A stretch of 64,000 nt of DNA. It comes from Sediminibacterium sp. FEMGT703S (GTDB lineage: Bacteria > Bacteroidota > Bacteroidia > Chitinophagales > Chitinophagaceae). The DNA lies in the NCBI GenBank assembly GCA_002786355.1, contig PGCO01000002.1, forward strand, positions 558,001 to 622,000. Direction: 5' to 3'. Under the pieces are notes generated by a model that made no database searches, was not told the DNA's origin, and worked only from the letters and a program-made list of their open reading frames with translations. Below, one piece after another: positions 37,370 through 47,767 of this stretch (position 1 is its first letter; each line of letters opens with the position of its first letter). The position numbers and the translations under genes were made by a program.

Positions 37370-38665
37370 TTATCGCTTCATATAAGATTCAATCTCTTCT
37401 ACCGTAATAGGAATATTTTTCATTAGGTCGGTATTACCATTCTTGGTGATCCAAAAATTATTTTCAATTCGTACACCCATTTTCTCTTCTTCGATATAAA
37501 TTCCCGGTTCAATCGTAAACAACATTCCCGCTTTTATAGGTGCAGTTCTGGTTCCCAAATCATGCACATCAATTCCGAGATGATGAGAAATACCATGGTA
37601 TAAATACTTCCGATAAGCCCTATTTTCCTTGTCTTCATTTTTAACATCCGACTTATTCAATAAACCAATTTTAATGAACTCCTTAGTTGCTTCCTCGCCT
37701 ACTTTATCGGTATAATCAAGAATACTAATGCCCGGTTTCAAAATAGACTTGGCATAATTATGCAAATTCAAACATGCATTATAAACTATTTTCTGACGCT
37801 TCGAAAATTTCCCGTTCACAGGAATAGTACGAGTTAAATCTGCGCAATAGCCTCCATATTCTGCTCCAAAATCCATCAAAATTAAATCCCCGTCTTTACA
37901 CTCTGCATTATTAGAAACATAATGTAGTGTTCTTGCGTTATCCCCACTTGCAATAATGCTTCCATAAGCTGGTCCCGTTGCGCGCTGGCTTAAAAAGCTA
38001 TGCCAGATTTCAGCTTCTATTTCGCACTCATTCACACCAGGCTTTATAAACTTCATCAATCGTCTAAACGTGTTGTCTGTAATATCAATTGCTTTTTGCA
38101 CCACTACAATTTCCTCTTTCGATTTAATAGCGCGCAATTCTTTCATGATTTTTGCAGCTCGCAAAAATTGATGCAATGGATATTGCAATTTCATTTCTTC
38201 AATAAAACGATACTCTCTGGTTTTAATAAAAGAAGCTTTTCGATCATTCTCGTTACTATCTAAATAAATATGATCGGCTAAATGAATCCAACCCTGTAAA
38301 AGTGCATCCAAGCTATCTAGCCATACAATGGTGTTTATTCCCGAAATTGCTTTAGCTTCTGCTGTTCTCAATCTTTTACCATCCCATTTTTCTTTGAGTT
38401 CGTTAGGGCGAACCAATACCAATACTTCTCTGAATTTTGGATCAGGATTATCCGGAAAAAGAATCACCATAGAATCTTCTTGAACGATTCCACTTAACCA
38501 ATATAAATCACTGTTTTGCTTAAAGGAATGCAAAGCATCTCCATTACTAGGCCATTCATCGTTGCTTACAAAAACAGCAATGCTGTTGGGCAACATATTC
38601 TTAACGAATCGTTTTCTATTATTAGTGAATATTGCTGAATCTAAAGGATGATATTTCATACGCAT
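37370..38665 (-). CDS. pepP: Xaa-Pro aminopeptidase (aminopeptidase P), M24B
   Basis: DFGAEYGGYCADLTRTIPVNGKF; HGISHHLGIDVHD; LFTIEPGIYI. Confidence 0.93.
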   Translation of the reverse strand: MRMKYHPLDSAIFTNNRKRFVKNMLPNSIAVFVSNDEWPSNGDALHSFKQNSDLYWLSGIVQEDSMVILFPDNPDPKFREVLVLVRPNELKEKWDGKRLRTAEAKAISGINTIVWLDSLDALLQGWIHLADHIYLDSNENDRKASFIKTREYRFIEEMKLQYPLHQFLRAAKIMKELRAIKSKEEIVVVQKAIDITDNTFRRLMKFIKPGVNECEIEAEIWHSFLSQRATGPAYGSIIASGDNARTLHYVSNNAECKDGDLILMDFGAEYGGYCADLTRTIPVNGKFSKRQKIVYNACLNLHNYAKSILKPGISILDYTDKVGEEATKEFIKIGLLNKSDVKNEDKENRAYRKYLYHGISHHLGIDVHDLGTRTAPIKAGMLFTIEPGIYIEEEKMGVRIENNFWITKNGNTDLMKNIPITVEEIESYMKR

Positions 38666-38701
38666 CTAATTGAGATACGCAATATATAAAGTTTGCCGCA
38701 C

Positions 38702-39733
38702 TTAAAACCTTACGGTAGGACATTTAACTGATCGGCCTAATGAACTAGAGAAAATTCCATGTTTTATGATAGATAATTCATATGCGCCTCTAGAAGCATT
38801 AAACCTATTGACCGACGAGATAGTAGCATCATAATTAACCGTAATTTTAAGATCATTTATCTGATACCCAACCATAGGAATTATAGCATCCTTATTTCGA
38901 TAATAAAGTCCAAGAATCATTTGTTGTTGTCCGTTTCCCCCTAAGTTTCTATTGGCATTCAATCCCATGACCAACTCATTGGTATTACCAACTGAACTAA
39001 AATAGATATTTGGATTTAATATCCATAAATCTTCCATTTTTATACTAGCATTCGCAAAAACATTATAACGTATTGGAACGCGCGCATCACTAATATTAGA
39101 TGCAAAAAAACTTTCTTTAGGCCTATTCAAGTGCATTAAAGATACTCCAGCATTAAAATAAAAGTTTTCAGACGCAAAATAAGCATAGTTCAATCCCATA
39201 TTTAAATCTAAATAGCCAACCTGACTAAATGCAAAAGGCTCATTAGAAGGAATAGAAACATCAAAAAATTGGCCATTCCACTGATTGTCAAAATTCAGCT
39301 TTGAAATATCAACCCGCTTCGCAGTGATTCCAGCACTAAATCCGGCACTTAATAAACTATTATACCCCAACATTTGATGCCATGCTAATGACAATGCTGC
39401 GCCAGTTGCTGATAATTGGCCAGCACCTGCAACATCTTTATTAATGGTTGCTCCAATGCCCATCCAACCATTTTCAAAACGGTTAGCAAACAATTTTGAA
39501 TCAGCCCAAACTCCCATTGTTTTATATCCTGCACCAAAGGCAGACCAACTATTTCTATAATTTAGCCCTGCGCGATAATCATAGTCAGGATTAAATCCGG
39601 TATTAGCTGGATTTACGAGCAGTGGAGCATTATAATATTGCGAATAACTCAATGCTTGTGCATTCGTTTTTTGATAACCAATCACAATGGCCATCATCAT
39701 CAAAAAATATTGTATCAATTTTATTTTAGCCAT
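38702..39733 (-). CDS. type IX secretion system membrane protein, PorP/SprF family
   Basis: LSYSQYYNAPLLVNPANTGFNPDYDYRAGLNYRNSWSAFG. Confidence 0.93.
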   Translation of the reverse strand: MAKIKLIQYFLMMMAIVIGYQKTNAQALSYSQYYNAPLLVNPANTGFNPDYDYRAGLNYRNSWSAFGAGYKTMGVWADSKLFANRFENGWMGIGATINKDVAGAGQLSATGAALSLAWHQMLGYNSLLSAGFSAGITAKRVDISKLNFDNQWNGQFFDVSIPSNEPFAFSQVGYLDLNMGLNYAYFASENFYFNAGVSLMHLNRPKESFFASNISDARVPIRYNVFANASIKMEDLWILNPNIYFSSVGNTNELVMGLNANRNLGGNGQQQMILGLYYRNKDAIIPMVGYQINDLKITVNYDATISSVNRFNASRGAYELSIIKHGIFSSSLGRSVKCPTVRF

Positions 39734-42700
39734 TATCGCAATAGGGTTATATCTCCTTTTTTAGTTGCTTTTTCTCTATCACTAAACTCTAATTCTAAAG
39801 TATAATGATAAACTTCTTGTGGTTGCAGCTTGCCGTTATATTTACCATCCCACCCATCTGTAATACTGTTACTTACAAATATCAAGTTTCCCCAACGGTT
39901 GTATATTTTCCAAGTCATTTTGGTGATGCCAAATCCGCGTACAAAAACTTTATCATTCACGCCATCCCCATTGGGTGTAAAAGCATTGGGGACATTAAAC
40001 CCGGGTACAATCGTTATTGCAATTGGCGCACAACTGGTATCGGCACAGCCGGCATCATTGTAAGCGATTACACACGCATTATAAGTTCCAGTTGCATTGT
40101 ATAAATGTCGAACCAATGTGTCAGACCTTAGTGTATTCAGTGTATCTCCATCTCCAAAAAGCCATTTATACCTATTCGCTCCAAAACTATTATTCGTAAA
40201 TGTAACTGGTGTATTGGCTTCTGTTGGATCTGGGCTAAAGCGAAAGCTGGCGGTTGGATTATCTCTTACACTAATAGGTACAATAATACTGTCTGCAATA
40301 TTGCAAGTAGAGGAATCGATTACTACCAATTTTACATTATAGATTCCAACAGCAGGATAAATATGTTGCGGTGAAGTGGCAGTAGAAGTATTACCGTCTC
40401 CAAAATCCCATCTAAAAGTTCTTCCTGCAAGTGATGTATTATTAAACACTGCTGTATAAGGCACACAGCCCAAAGAAGGTGTTTCAAATTGCGCTTTTAC
40501 CAACGGAGAAATACGTATTTGTAAGGTTATACTATCTAACTCGTTACAGAAACTGGTATCAAGTAAAATCAATCGAACGTTATAAGTACCCGCAGTAGCA
40601 TATGTATGTGTTACTGGACCAAATGATGCAACACGTCTTGTTCCATCTCCAAAATCCCATCGGAAAGCATTTGTGCCAAATGTTCTTGTTGCGAATGAAT
40701 TATTATCAAATCGATAAGTCAACGATTCACATGGCAGTAATTTATTGGGTGTAAATGCCAATGTAGCTTCGTCTGATCTAACTCGCATGGTTATAAAAGA
40801 AGTATCACTTATATTACAAGAAGCAGAATCAATTGCAATCAACCTTACTCGGTATACGCCAACATTATTGAATGTATGCGTTACAGAATTATTGGAAGTA
40901 GTCACTTCTGGCGAACCGTCATTGAAATTCCAACGATAAGTTTTGGCTAATTCCAAAGTATCAGAAAAAACAACGGTTAGTGGAACACAGCCCGAAGTAT
41001 CGCGAGCTACACCATTAATAGCGGTTTTAATCCCACCACCTACACCAGCTAAATTAAATGCAATTTTGATGGCTAATAGGTTACAAGAGTTGCTTCTATT
41101 CGTGGTAGACCATGCACCTCCTGTTCCAACAATCGGCCTACTTGGATCACCAATTCTTTTACATGAACAAATCGATTGGTAAATGGTCCCATTCGGATCA
41201 AATCTACTAGTACCCCCATCTACGTGATCAGCAAATCCACCTGTTTGCCCAAAATAAGAACCATAAATTTGTCGCTGAGCATCCCGCTCTAAAACAAAAA
41301 AATAAAAATCCGACCCATCAGTAGATGATTGGTAGGCATCACTTGTTGGAGGCGGCAAATTACTGAGCGGAGATGTTAAAAAGTTATTGATGGTACTACC
41401 ACCCCATCCAGAAACATATACTCTACCACATCTATCAACCAAGAAAGCAGAAATAGAAAGACTTGGAGAAGAAGCAGTACTTAAACCAAAATTAGTAAAG
41501 TAAACATAGCCTGAAAGATCTGGTTGTAATTTGGCAATAAAATGTTTTCCTGCAGCCTGATTTGGATTGGCTGTATTATAGGGCGAATTAATGGGCGTAA
41601 AAACCCCCGTTGTAGTCCCAACAATATAGGGGAACCCTTGCCGATCAAACTGAATTCCAAAAATAATATCATCCCTATTTGTTCCTATATAGCTAGTGCT
41701 AATTAATGTGGAACCGTCTGTAGAAACAATGCTAATAAATCCATCTACAAAACCATTGTTATTTTGAAAACTGGCTATTGCATTAGATCTCGCGGGCAAA
41801 TCTGTACTGGCAGTTGCACCTGCAACATAGATATTATTATTCGCAGGATTAATGGCTAATACAAAAGCAGCATCATCATTATTACCTCCTAAAAAACTAG
41901 AGAATAAAACCTGAGATAAACTAGCATTTAATTTAATCAGCACACCGTCTTGCATTCTTCTATCACTATTTGTTCTGGCTGCTCCAGGAGTTCGTTGAAA
42001 AGCGCCCGTTGAAGTAGGAAAATCAGCTGACTGTGTAACAGATGCTAGAATAATATTTCCCTGATTATCAAAAATGACTTCACTTCTTGCATCATCGCCA
42101 TAATTTCTTCTAGTTGTTTCTGGTCCTTGTGGATTATCGTAATTAGCTCTAATATTTATTCCATCTTTACCTATACCACCTATTCGTAAAGAACCAATCA
42201 ACGCGTTACCCCTACTATTAATTTTGGTTAAAGCAATATCAAAGTCTCCTCCGGCACCATACAGCGGCAAGGAACCTGCTACAGTTGGATAACTCGTACC
42301 TGAAGAAGTTCTTCCAGCAATAACCAAGTTGCCTGCTGCATCAGCCACTAAGCTATGTGGCTGTTCATTACCTGTACCACCTAAATAAGTTGCATAAATT
42401 AAGCTGGTACCACCCGGCTCAAATTTTAAAATCCCCATATCATATCCATTCAGTCCAAATTCTGGAACACCACTTCTATAAGTGGTTTGAACCGCTCCAT
42501 TGGTTACAGGGAAACCAGCACTAAATACAATACCCCCAGCATAAAAATTACCAAGGTTATCATAAGTTGCAGTAAATCCCCAATTGTCTGCAGTACTTCC
42601 TGAATAACTGATAAATACAGGCTGTGGATCTATTACTAATGTACTATTGCGATTATATTGATTGTCTAATTTAAACTTGACTAAATTCCCTTTTACTTCA

Positions 42701-43401
42701 TAGGCACAATCAATTTCTTTTCTTTCGCCATTGGTTACTTGATAAGTATAAGGCACTGTTTCTTGCAAAGTACCTACTGATGTTTTGATTTGTAAGGCTC
42801 CATTCTTTATACTCAACCCATCTGAACCTTCTACAAATAAAATCACTTTATTAGGGTCTCCACCCGGATGAACAATGATATCATATTTTAATACACCATT
42901 GTTTGTATAATAGCGTACGTCTATATTCGGATACATGTTTTTATACGTTACCGATTGAAAAGTCTTACAATCGGTTGCCCATTTATTCGGGTCGTTACCT
43001 ATAAAATAGTTACTAACTCCCCCTAATGGTTTTTCTCTGATAATGGTTGGACTGGGATTGGCATTTAAAAATTTCACTTCGTAGGCATGAGAACGTAGGA
43101 TTAAATCACGCTCTCCGTTTTCCCCGAATTTTGGAGTAATATCTGATTTTTTTTCAGCTGATGAATGGCCTGTATGAAAATGCCTAGAATCGGCTATAGC
43201 TGCGTAATCATCTACATTATGCTGTAATACTCTGTATCCATTTTTCGTTAAAGCAAATGCGCTAGAAGACAGTTCGCTTTTAAACTGAATAGTATTTGGC
43301 CACTGCCCTTTATTTTCAATAAAATCAAGGTAACCTTGTGCATTTAAGCCAAGCATTCCTATTAAAAAAACGACTATTAATCCTATTGATTTCAATACCA
43401 T
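39733..43401 (-). CDS. SBBP-repeat/PKD protein with T9SS type-B (gliding motility-associated) C-terminal domain
   Basis: SBBP-like repeats (ILKFEPGGTSLIYATYLGGTGNEQPHSLVADAAGNLVIAGRT), four PKD domains, C-terminal VPNAFTPNGDGVNDKVFVRGFGITKMTWKIYNRWGNLIF. Confidence 0.92.
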   Translation of the reverse strand: MVLKSIGLIVVFLIGMLGLNAQGYLDFIENKGQWPNTIQFKSELSSSAFALTKNGYRVLQHNVDDYAAIADSRHFHTGHSSAEKKSDITPKFGENGERDLILRSHAYEVKFLNANPSPTIIREKPLGGVSNYFIGNDPNKWATDCKTFQSVTYKNMYPNIDVRYYTNNGVLKYDIIVHPGGDPNKVILFVEGSDGLSIKNGALQIKTSVGTLQETVPYTYQVTNGERKEIDCAYEVKGNLVKFKLDNQYNRNSTLVIDPQPVFISYSGSTADNWGFTATYDNLGNFYAGGIVFSAGFPVTNGAVQTTYRSGVPEFGLNGYDMGILKFEPGGTSLIYATYLGGTGNEQPHSLVADAAGNLVIAGRTSSGTSYPTVAGSLPLYGAGGDFDIALTKINSRGNALIGSLRIGGIGKDGINIRANYDNPQGPETTRRNYGDDARSEVIFDNQGNIILASVTQSADFPTSTGAFQRTPGAARTNSDRRMQDGVLIKLNASLSQVLFSSFLGGNNDDAAFVLAINPANNNIYVAGATASTDLPARSNAIASFQNNNGFVDGFISIVSTDGSTLISTSYIGTNRDDIIFGIQFDRQGFPYIVGTTTGVFTPINSPYNTANPNQAAGKHFIAKLQPDLSGYVYFTNFGLSTASSPSLSISAFLVDRCGRVYVSGWGGSTINNFLTSPLSNLPPPTSDAYQSSTDGSDFYFFVLERDAQRQIYGSYFGQTGGFADHVDGGTSRFDPNGTIYQSICSCKRIGDPSRPIVGTGGAWSTTNRSNSCNLLAIKIAFNLAGVGGGIKTAINGVARDTSGCVPLTVVFSDTLELAKTYRWNFNDGSPEVTTSNNSVTHTFNNVGVYRVRLIAIDSASCNISDTSFITMRVRSDEATLAFTPNKLLPCESLTYRFDNNSFATRTFGTNAFRWDFGDGTRRVASFGPVTHTYATAGTYNVRLILLDTSFCNELDSITLQIRISPLVKAQFETPSLGCVPYTAVFNNTSLAGRTFRWDFGDGNTSTATSPQHIYPAVGIYNVKLVVIDSSTCNIADSIIVPISVRDNPTASFRFSPDPTEANTPVTFTNNSFGANRYKWLFGDGDTLNTLRSDTLVRHLYNATGTYNACVIAYNDAGCADTSCAPIAITIVPGFNVPNAFTPNGDGVNDKVFVRGFGITKMTWKIYNRWGNLIFVSNSITDGWDGKYNGKLQPQEVYHYTLELEFSDREKATKKGDITLLR

Positions 43402-43410
43402 CTATTTAAG

Positions 43411-45522
43411 TTACGAAATTTTACTCCACCCATGTTTCAATTGTTGAGCTGCTAAATAATCTTTTAACATTGCATTCTCAGTTGAATCTAAATACAAATC
43501 TTGTTCCACAATTTCTGCTGCTTTTTCCTTTGCCTTTTCTAGTAATGCTTTGTCATTAACAATACTAGCCAACTTAAAGTTCAAAGCACCACTTTGTCTG
43601 GTTCCCTCTATATCACCAGGACCTCGCATTTCAAGGTCTTTCTCTGCAATTTTAAAACCATCATTGGTGGCGCACATTATATTGATACGTTCTTTAGCTT
43701 CTTTGCTTGCTTTGCTACCCGTTAATAAAATGCAAAAACTTTTTTCGCTTCCTCTTCCTACCCTTCCCCTAAGCTGGTGTAATTGAGACAATCCAAATTT
43801 TTCGGCGCTTTCAATTACCATAACCGATGCATTTGGTACGTTCACACCAACTTCTATCACAGTGGTACTCACCATTATTTGTGTATCGCCTTTTACAAAA
43901 CGTTGCATATTGGCCTCTTTCTGTTCTGCTGGTTGTCTTCCATGCACCATACTAATTCGGTAATTGGGCTCAGGAAAAAAACTTTTTACTTGCTCATAGC
44001 CTTGCATCAAATCTTCATAACTCAATTTCTCGCTTTCTTCAATAAGCGGATAAATAAAATATGCCTGTCTGCCTTTTGCAATTTCTTCTTTTACAAAGCC
44101 CATCACACTGGCTCTGGCCATTTCATTTCTATGGACCGTAGTAATGGGTATTCTTCCTGGGGGGAGTTCATCCATCACACTATATTCTAAATCTCCATAG
44201 GCTGTCATTGCCAATGTTCTAGGGATTGGCGTTGCGGTCATCACCAAAACATGAGGAGGAATCACCGCTTTTGTCCATAGTCTTGCACGTTGTGCAACAC
44301 CAAACCGATGTTGTTCATCTACAATTACCAATCCCAAATTTTTGAATTGCACTTTATCTTCTATAATCGCATGTGTGCCTACCACAAAATGAATGGTGTC
44401 TTCTTGTAAGCCTTTTAAAATTCTTCTTCGCTCTGCTGTTTTAGTACTACCTGTTAACAGTGCTATTTCTAAAGGCATTTCTTTTAATAAACTCGTTAAA
44501 CTTTGGTAATGCTGTTGTGCTAATATTTCGGTGGGGGCCATTAATGCACTTTGATAGCCATTATCTGCAGCCAATAACATACTCAACATTGCCACAATCG
44601 TTTTTCCACTTCCAACATCTCCTTGTAACAAGCGATTCATTTGCCTGCCCCTTGCAGTATCTTGTCGTATTTCTTTAATGACTCTTTTTTGTGCGCCTGT
44701 TAAAGCGAATGGGAGATAATGCTGGTAAAAATCATTAAAATTAGCACCCACTTTTTCAAAAACAACTCCTTTACTGAAACTATTTCGCTGCAGCCGAACC
44801 AACTGCAATCTAACTTGTGCAATAAAAAATTCCTCAAACTTTAAACGCTCCATCGCTTTTTTAAAGTGTAAATCAGATGTAGGAAAATGAATACCAGCAA
44901 AAGCTTCATATCGGCCCAATAACTTCAATTCTTTCAACACATTTACTGGAATATTCTCTGGCAAATCATTTGGGGTTAATTGTTGAAGCAGGGTATATGT
45001 AAATTTAGCCAGCTGTCTTCCATTCAAACCCCTTGCTTTTAATTTTTCTGTGGAAGGATATACAGGCTCTAAAAATGCTGCACCCCCCATTTTAGCAGGC
45101 ACAAATACTTCTATTTCTGGATGTACCATTTGTGCTTTTCCATTAAAAAAAGTTGTTTTGCCAAAAACCAAATAATCTGAACCTACATATAAACTTTTCT
45201 GCACCCAGTTAATTCCTTGGAACCAGGTTAATTCAAGAACTCCAGATGCATCTCTTATTTGTGCAACCAATCTTTTGGCCCGTTTTTCTCCGATTACATC
45301 AAATTGAATTAATCTTCCTGCAACTTGTATATATTCTGTTTGAAAATTAATATCACTGATTTTGCTAACCTTGGTTTTGTCTATATGCCGGATGGGATAG
45401 TGTTGCAATAAGTCGTTAAAAGTGAACAACTCCAGCTCTTTCTTAAGCATATCAGCCCTAAGCGGTCCAACCCCCTTAAGGTATTCAATAGGCGAAGCGA
45501 GTATGGTATTTACAGCTGAAAT
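43411..45522 (-). CDS. recG: ATP-dependent DNA helicase RecG
   Basis: RLLQGDVGSGKTIVAMLSMLLA, VDEQHRFGVAQR, VMTATPIPRTLAMTAYGDL, HQLRGRVGRGSEKSFCIL. Start uncertain: no ATG or GTG in frame between 45522 and ATG at 45648. Confidence 0.96.
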   Translation of the reverse strand: MSAVNTILASPIEYLKGVGPLRADMLKKELELFTFNDLLQHYPIRHIDKTKVSKISDINFQTEYIQVAGRLIQFDVIGEKRAKRLVAQIRDASGVLELTWFQGINWVQKSLYVGSDYLVFGKTTFFNGKAQMVHPEIEVFVPAKMGGAAFLEPVYPSTEKLKARGLNGRQLAKFTYTLLQQLTPNDLPENIPVNVLKELKLLGRYEAFAGIHFPTSDLHFKKAMERLKFEEFFIAQVRLQLVRLQRNSFSKGVVFEKVGANFNDFYQHYLPFALTGAQKRVIKEIRQDTARGRQMNRLLQGDVGSGKTIVAMLSMLLAADNGYQSALMAPTEILAQQHYQSLTSLLKEMPLEIALLTGSTKTAERRRILKGLQEDTIHFVVGTHAIIEDKVQFKNLGLVIVDEQHRFGVAQRARLWTKAVIPPHVLVMTATPIPRTLAMTAYGDLEYSVMDELPPGRIPITTVHRNEMARASVMGFVKEEIAKGRQAYFIYPLIEESEKLSYEDLMQGYEQVKSFFPEPNYRISMVHGRQPAEQKEANMQRFVKGDTQIMVSTTVIEVGVNVPNASVMVIESAEKFGLSQLHQLRGRVGRGSEKSFCILLTGSKASKEAKERINIMCATNDGFKIAEKDLEMRGPGDIEGTRQSGALNFKLASIVNDKALLEKAKEKAAEIVEQDLYLDSTENAMLKDYLAAQQLKHGWSKIS

Positions 45523-45610
45523 AATGATAATAATATGGTTCCGGCTACAATTTCCGATTTCTTTTGATGCCAACCATAAAAAACCAATCACTATATTTAT
45601 CTTCGCCCGT

Positions 45611-46621
45611 ATGGAAAAAGAGGTTGTTGTAAGTGGAATTCGGCCCACCGGATTCCTTCACTTAGGTAATTATTTTGGCGCTATGCGTAATTATGTACGC
45701 ATGCAAGACGATTTTAATTGTTATTTCTTTGTGGCCAACTGGCATAGTTTAACCACACACCCAGATACCAAAGAATTAAAAAATAGTGTGTACAGAGTGA
45801 TTGCAGAAAATATTGCTTGTGGATTAGACCCACAAAAAGTGGCATTTTATGTGCAGAGCGATGTGCCTGAAATTGCAGAACTCTATTTGTACTTAAATAT
45901 GCTTTCTTATAAAGGAGAGCTAGAAAAAACAGTAACTTTTAAAGAGAAGGTAAGAATGCAACCAGAAAACGTAAATGCTGGATTGCTTACCTACCCTGTA
46001 TTACAGGCTGCTGATATCATTATTCAAAGAGCGGTGAAAGTTCCTGTTGGTAAAGACCAAGAGCAACATTTAGAAATGGCCCGAAATTTTGCAGATCGTT
46101 TTAACTATCGATACGGAGAAGTGTTCCCTTTACCCTATGCATTTAATTATGGGGACGAATTAATTAGAATCATGGGATTAGATGGGAATGGCAAAATGAG
46201 TAAGAGTGAAAATCAAAACGCAACAATTTACTTAGCAGACGATGACGAACTGATTAGAAAAAAAATCATGAAGGCCAAAACCGATCAAGGACCATTAGAG
46301 CCCAACGCTATAAAACCTGATTATATTCAGAATTTATTTACCATGATGAAATTGGTAAGTAGTGCCGATACAGTAGCCAAATTTGAGGCAGATTTCAATG
46401 CCAGTTCAAATGGAAATTGTATCATTCGATACGGTGATATGAAGAAGCAATTGGCAGAAGATATGGTATTATTTATTAAACCCATCAGAGAGAAAGCTTC
46501 AGACCTTTTAGGAAATCCAGCTGAGTTACACAGAATAATCAAGCAAGGAGCTGATAAGGGCAGAGCTAGAGCTGCTGAAACTTTAAAAATGGTTAGAGAT
46601 GCAGTGGGTTTAAATTATTAA
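45611..46621 (+). CDS. trpS: tryptophanyl-tRNA synthetase
   Basis: VVSGIRPTGFLHLGNYFGAMRNYV (HIGH-like region); MGLDGNGKMSKSENQ (KMSKS). Start reassigned to MEKEVVV. Confidence 0.97.
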   Translation: MEKEVVVSGIRPTGFLHLGNYFGAMRNYVRMQDDFNCYFFVANWHSLTTHPDTKELKNSVYRVIAENIACGLDPQKVAFYVQSDVPEIAELYLYLNMLSYKGELEKTVTFKEKVRMQPENVNAGLLTYPVLQAADIIIQRAVKVPVGKDQEQHLEMARNFADRFNYRYGEVFPLPYAFNYGDELIRIMGLDGNGKMSKSENQNATIYLADDDELIRKKIMKAKTDQGPLEPNAIKPDYIQNLFTMMKLVSSADTVAKFEADFNASSNGNCIIRYGDMKKQLAEDMVLFIKPIREKASDLLGNPAELHRIIKQGADKGRARAAETLKMVRDAVGLNY

Positions 46622-46683
46622 ATCATAAACCACCAAAATCAGATTAGTTTACTTAAGTTGCGACACTTTAATAGAATCTACCA

Positions 46684-47319
46684 ATGGCAAAACCTAAAAA
46701 ACCAAAGCACGTAGCAATAGCAGGAAATATTGGTGCGGGCAAAACAACTTTAACAGAAATGTTGAGTAAACATTATCGCTGGATACCCCAGTTCGAAAAT
46801 GTAGATACCAACCCGTATCTAATGGATTTTTATGAGGACATGCCACGTTGGAGTTTCAATTTGCAAATTTATTTTTTGAATAGCAGATTGAATCAGCTGT
46901 TAGATATACAACATGGAACTGAAACAGTTATCCAAGATAGAACCATCTACGAGGACGCGAATATTTTTGCTCCCAACTTACATGAAATGGGATTAATGAG
47001 TAAAAGAGATTTTGATAATTATTATCAATTTTTCCAAACACTAAAAACAATGGTACAGCCTCCCGATTTATTAATCTATTTAAAAGCATCTGTACCTACA
47101 TTGGTTTCTCAAATACAAAAAAGAGGCCGAGAGTATGAAGAAAATATTCGTTTAGATTATTTGAAAAAACTAAATGAGTATTATAATAAATGGATTGATG
47201 GCTATAAAGAAGGTCAGCTGTTAATCATTGATTGTGATAAAAATAAATTTGCTGAAAATGAGGAACAATTTGGCGAAATTATTAGCAAAGTAGATGGAAT
47301 GTTATTTGGACTTTTTTAA
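46684..47319 (+). CDS. deoxynucleoside kinase family protein
   Basis: HVAIAGNIGAGKTTLTEMLSKHY P-loop; VIQDRTIYEDANIFAPNLHEMG. Confidence 0.93.
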   Translation: MAKPKKPKHVAIAGNIGAGKTTLTEMLSKHYRWIPQFENVDTNPYLMDFYEDMPRWSFNLQIYFLNSRLNQLLDIQHGTETVIQDRTIYEDANIFAPNLHEMGLMSKRDFDNYYQFFQTLKTMVQPPDLLIYLKASVPTLVSQIQKRGREYEENIRLDYLKKLNEYYNKWIDGYKEGQLLIIDCDKNKFAENEEQFGEIISKVDGMLFGLF

Positions 47320-47336
47320 TCGGTACTAACCAAAAT

Positions 47337-47699
47337 ATGAATTACGAAGAACTAGTAAAAAATCATTCAGGAGAGTTAATAGAAAAATTGGTAACCCATG
47401 TTGTTAGCCAAGACCCAGTTGAAGTATTGTTCAATTTTGAAGACAACGATCAATGGGCAATTGTAAGCATGCACCAATATGAGGAAGACTTAGAAATATC
47501 ACTTAGGATGCATTCCAATCAAACAATTGATTTATTCGTGGGATATTATGATGATGAAGATGAGTTTCATGAAATAGTGCATGTATTAACCGAAACTGAA
47601 TTAGAACAATTACCCGATGGATTAAAAAAAGTGATGCGCAAAGTGGTAGACGACGAAAAAGGCATGCGTTTACCGGGCAACTTTTTATCGGCAAAATAA
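47337..47699 (+). CDS. hypothetical acidic protein
   Basis: 120-aa ORF 17 bp after the dNK gene on the same strand; no recognised family. Confidence 0.7.
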   Translation: MNYEELVKNHSGELIEKLVTHVVSQDPVEVLFNFEDNDQWAIVSMHQYEEDLEISLRMHSNQTIDLFVGYYDDEDEFHEIVHVLTETELEQLPDGLKKVMRKVVDDEKGMRLPGNFLSAK

Positions 47700-47728
47700 A
47701 AAAGCCTCCCTCTTTTCAAAAGGAGGCT
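47697..47728 (-). terminator. terminator of pckA
   Basis: Minus strand AGCCTCC...GGAGGCT followed by TTTTTTATTTT. Confidence 0.8.
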
Positions 47729-47767
47729 CATTAGGCAAACAATCGCAAACCTTTTAGCAATCAATAG

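Noticed and set aside
39733-43401. Internal repeats in the large PKD/SBBP gene as possible CRISPR or satellite DNA
   Set aside because: They are protein-domain repeats in a continuous frame with diverged DNA.
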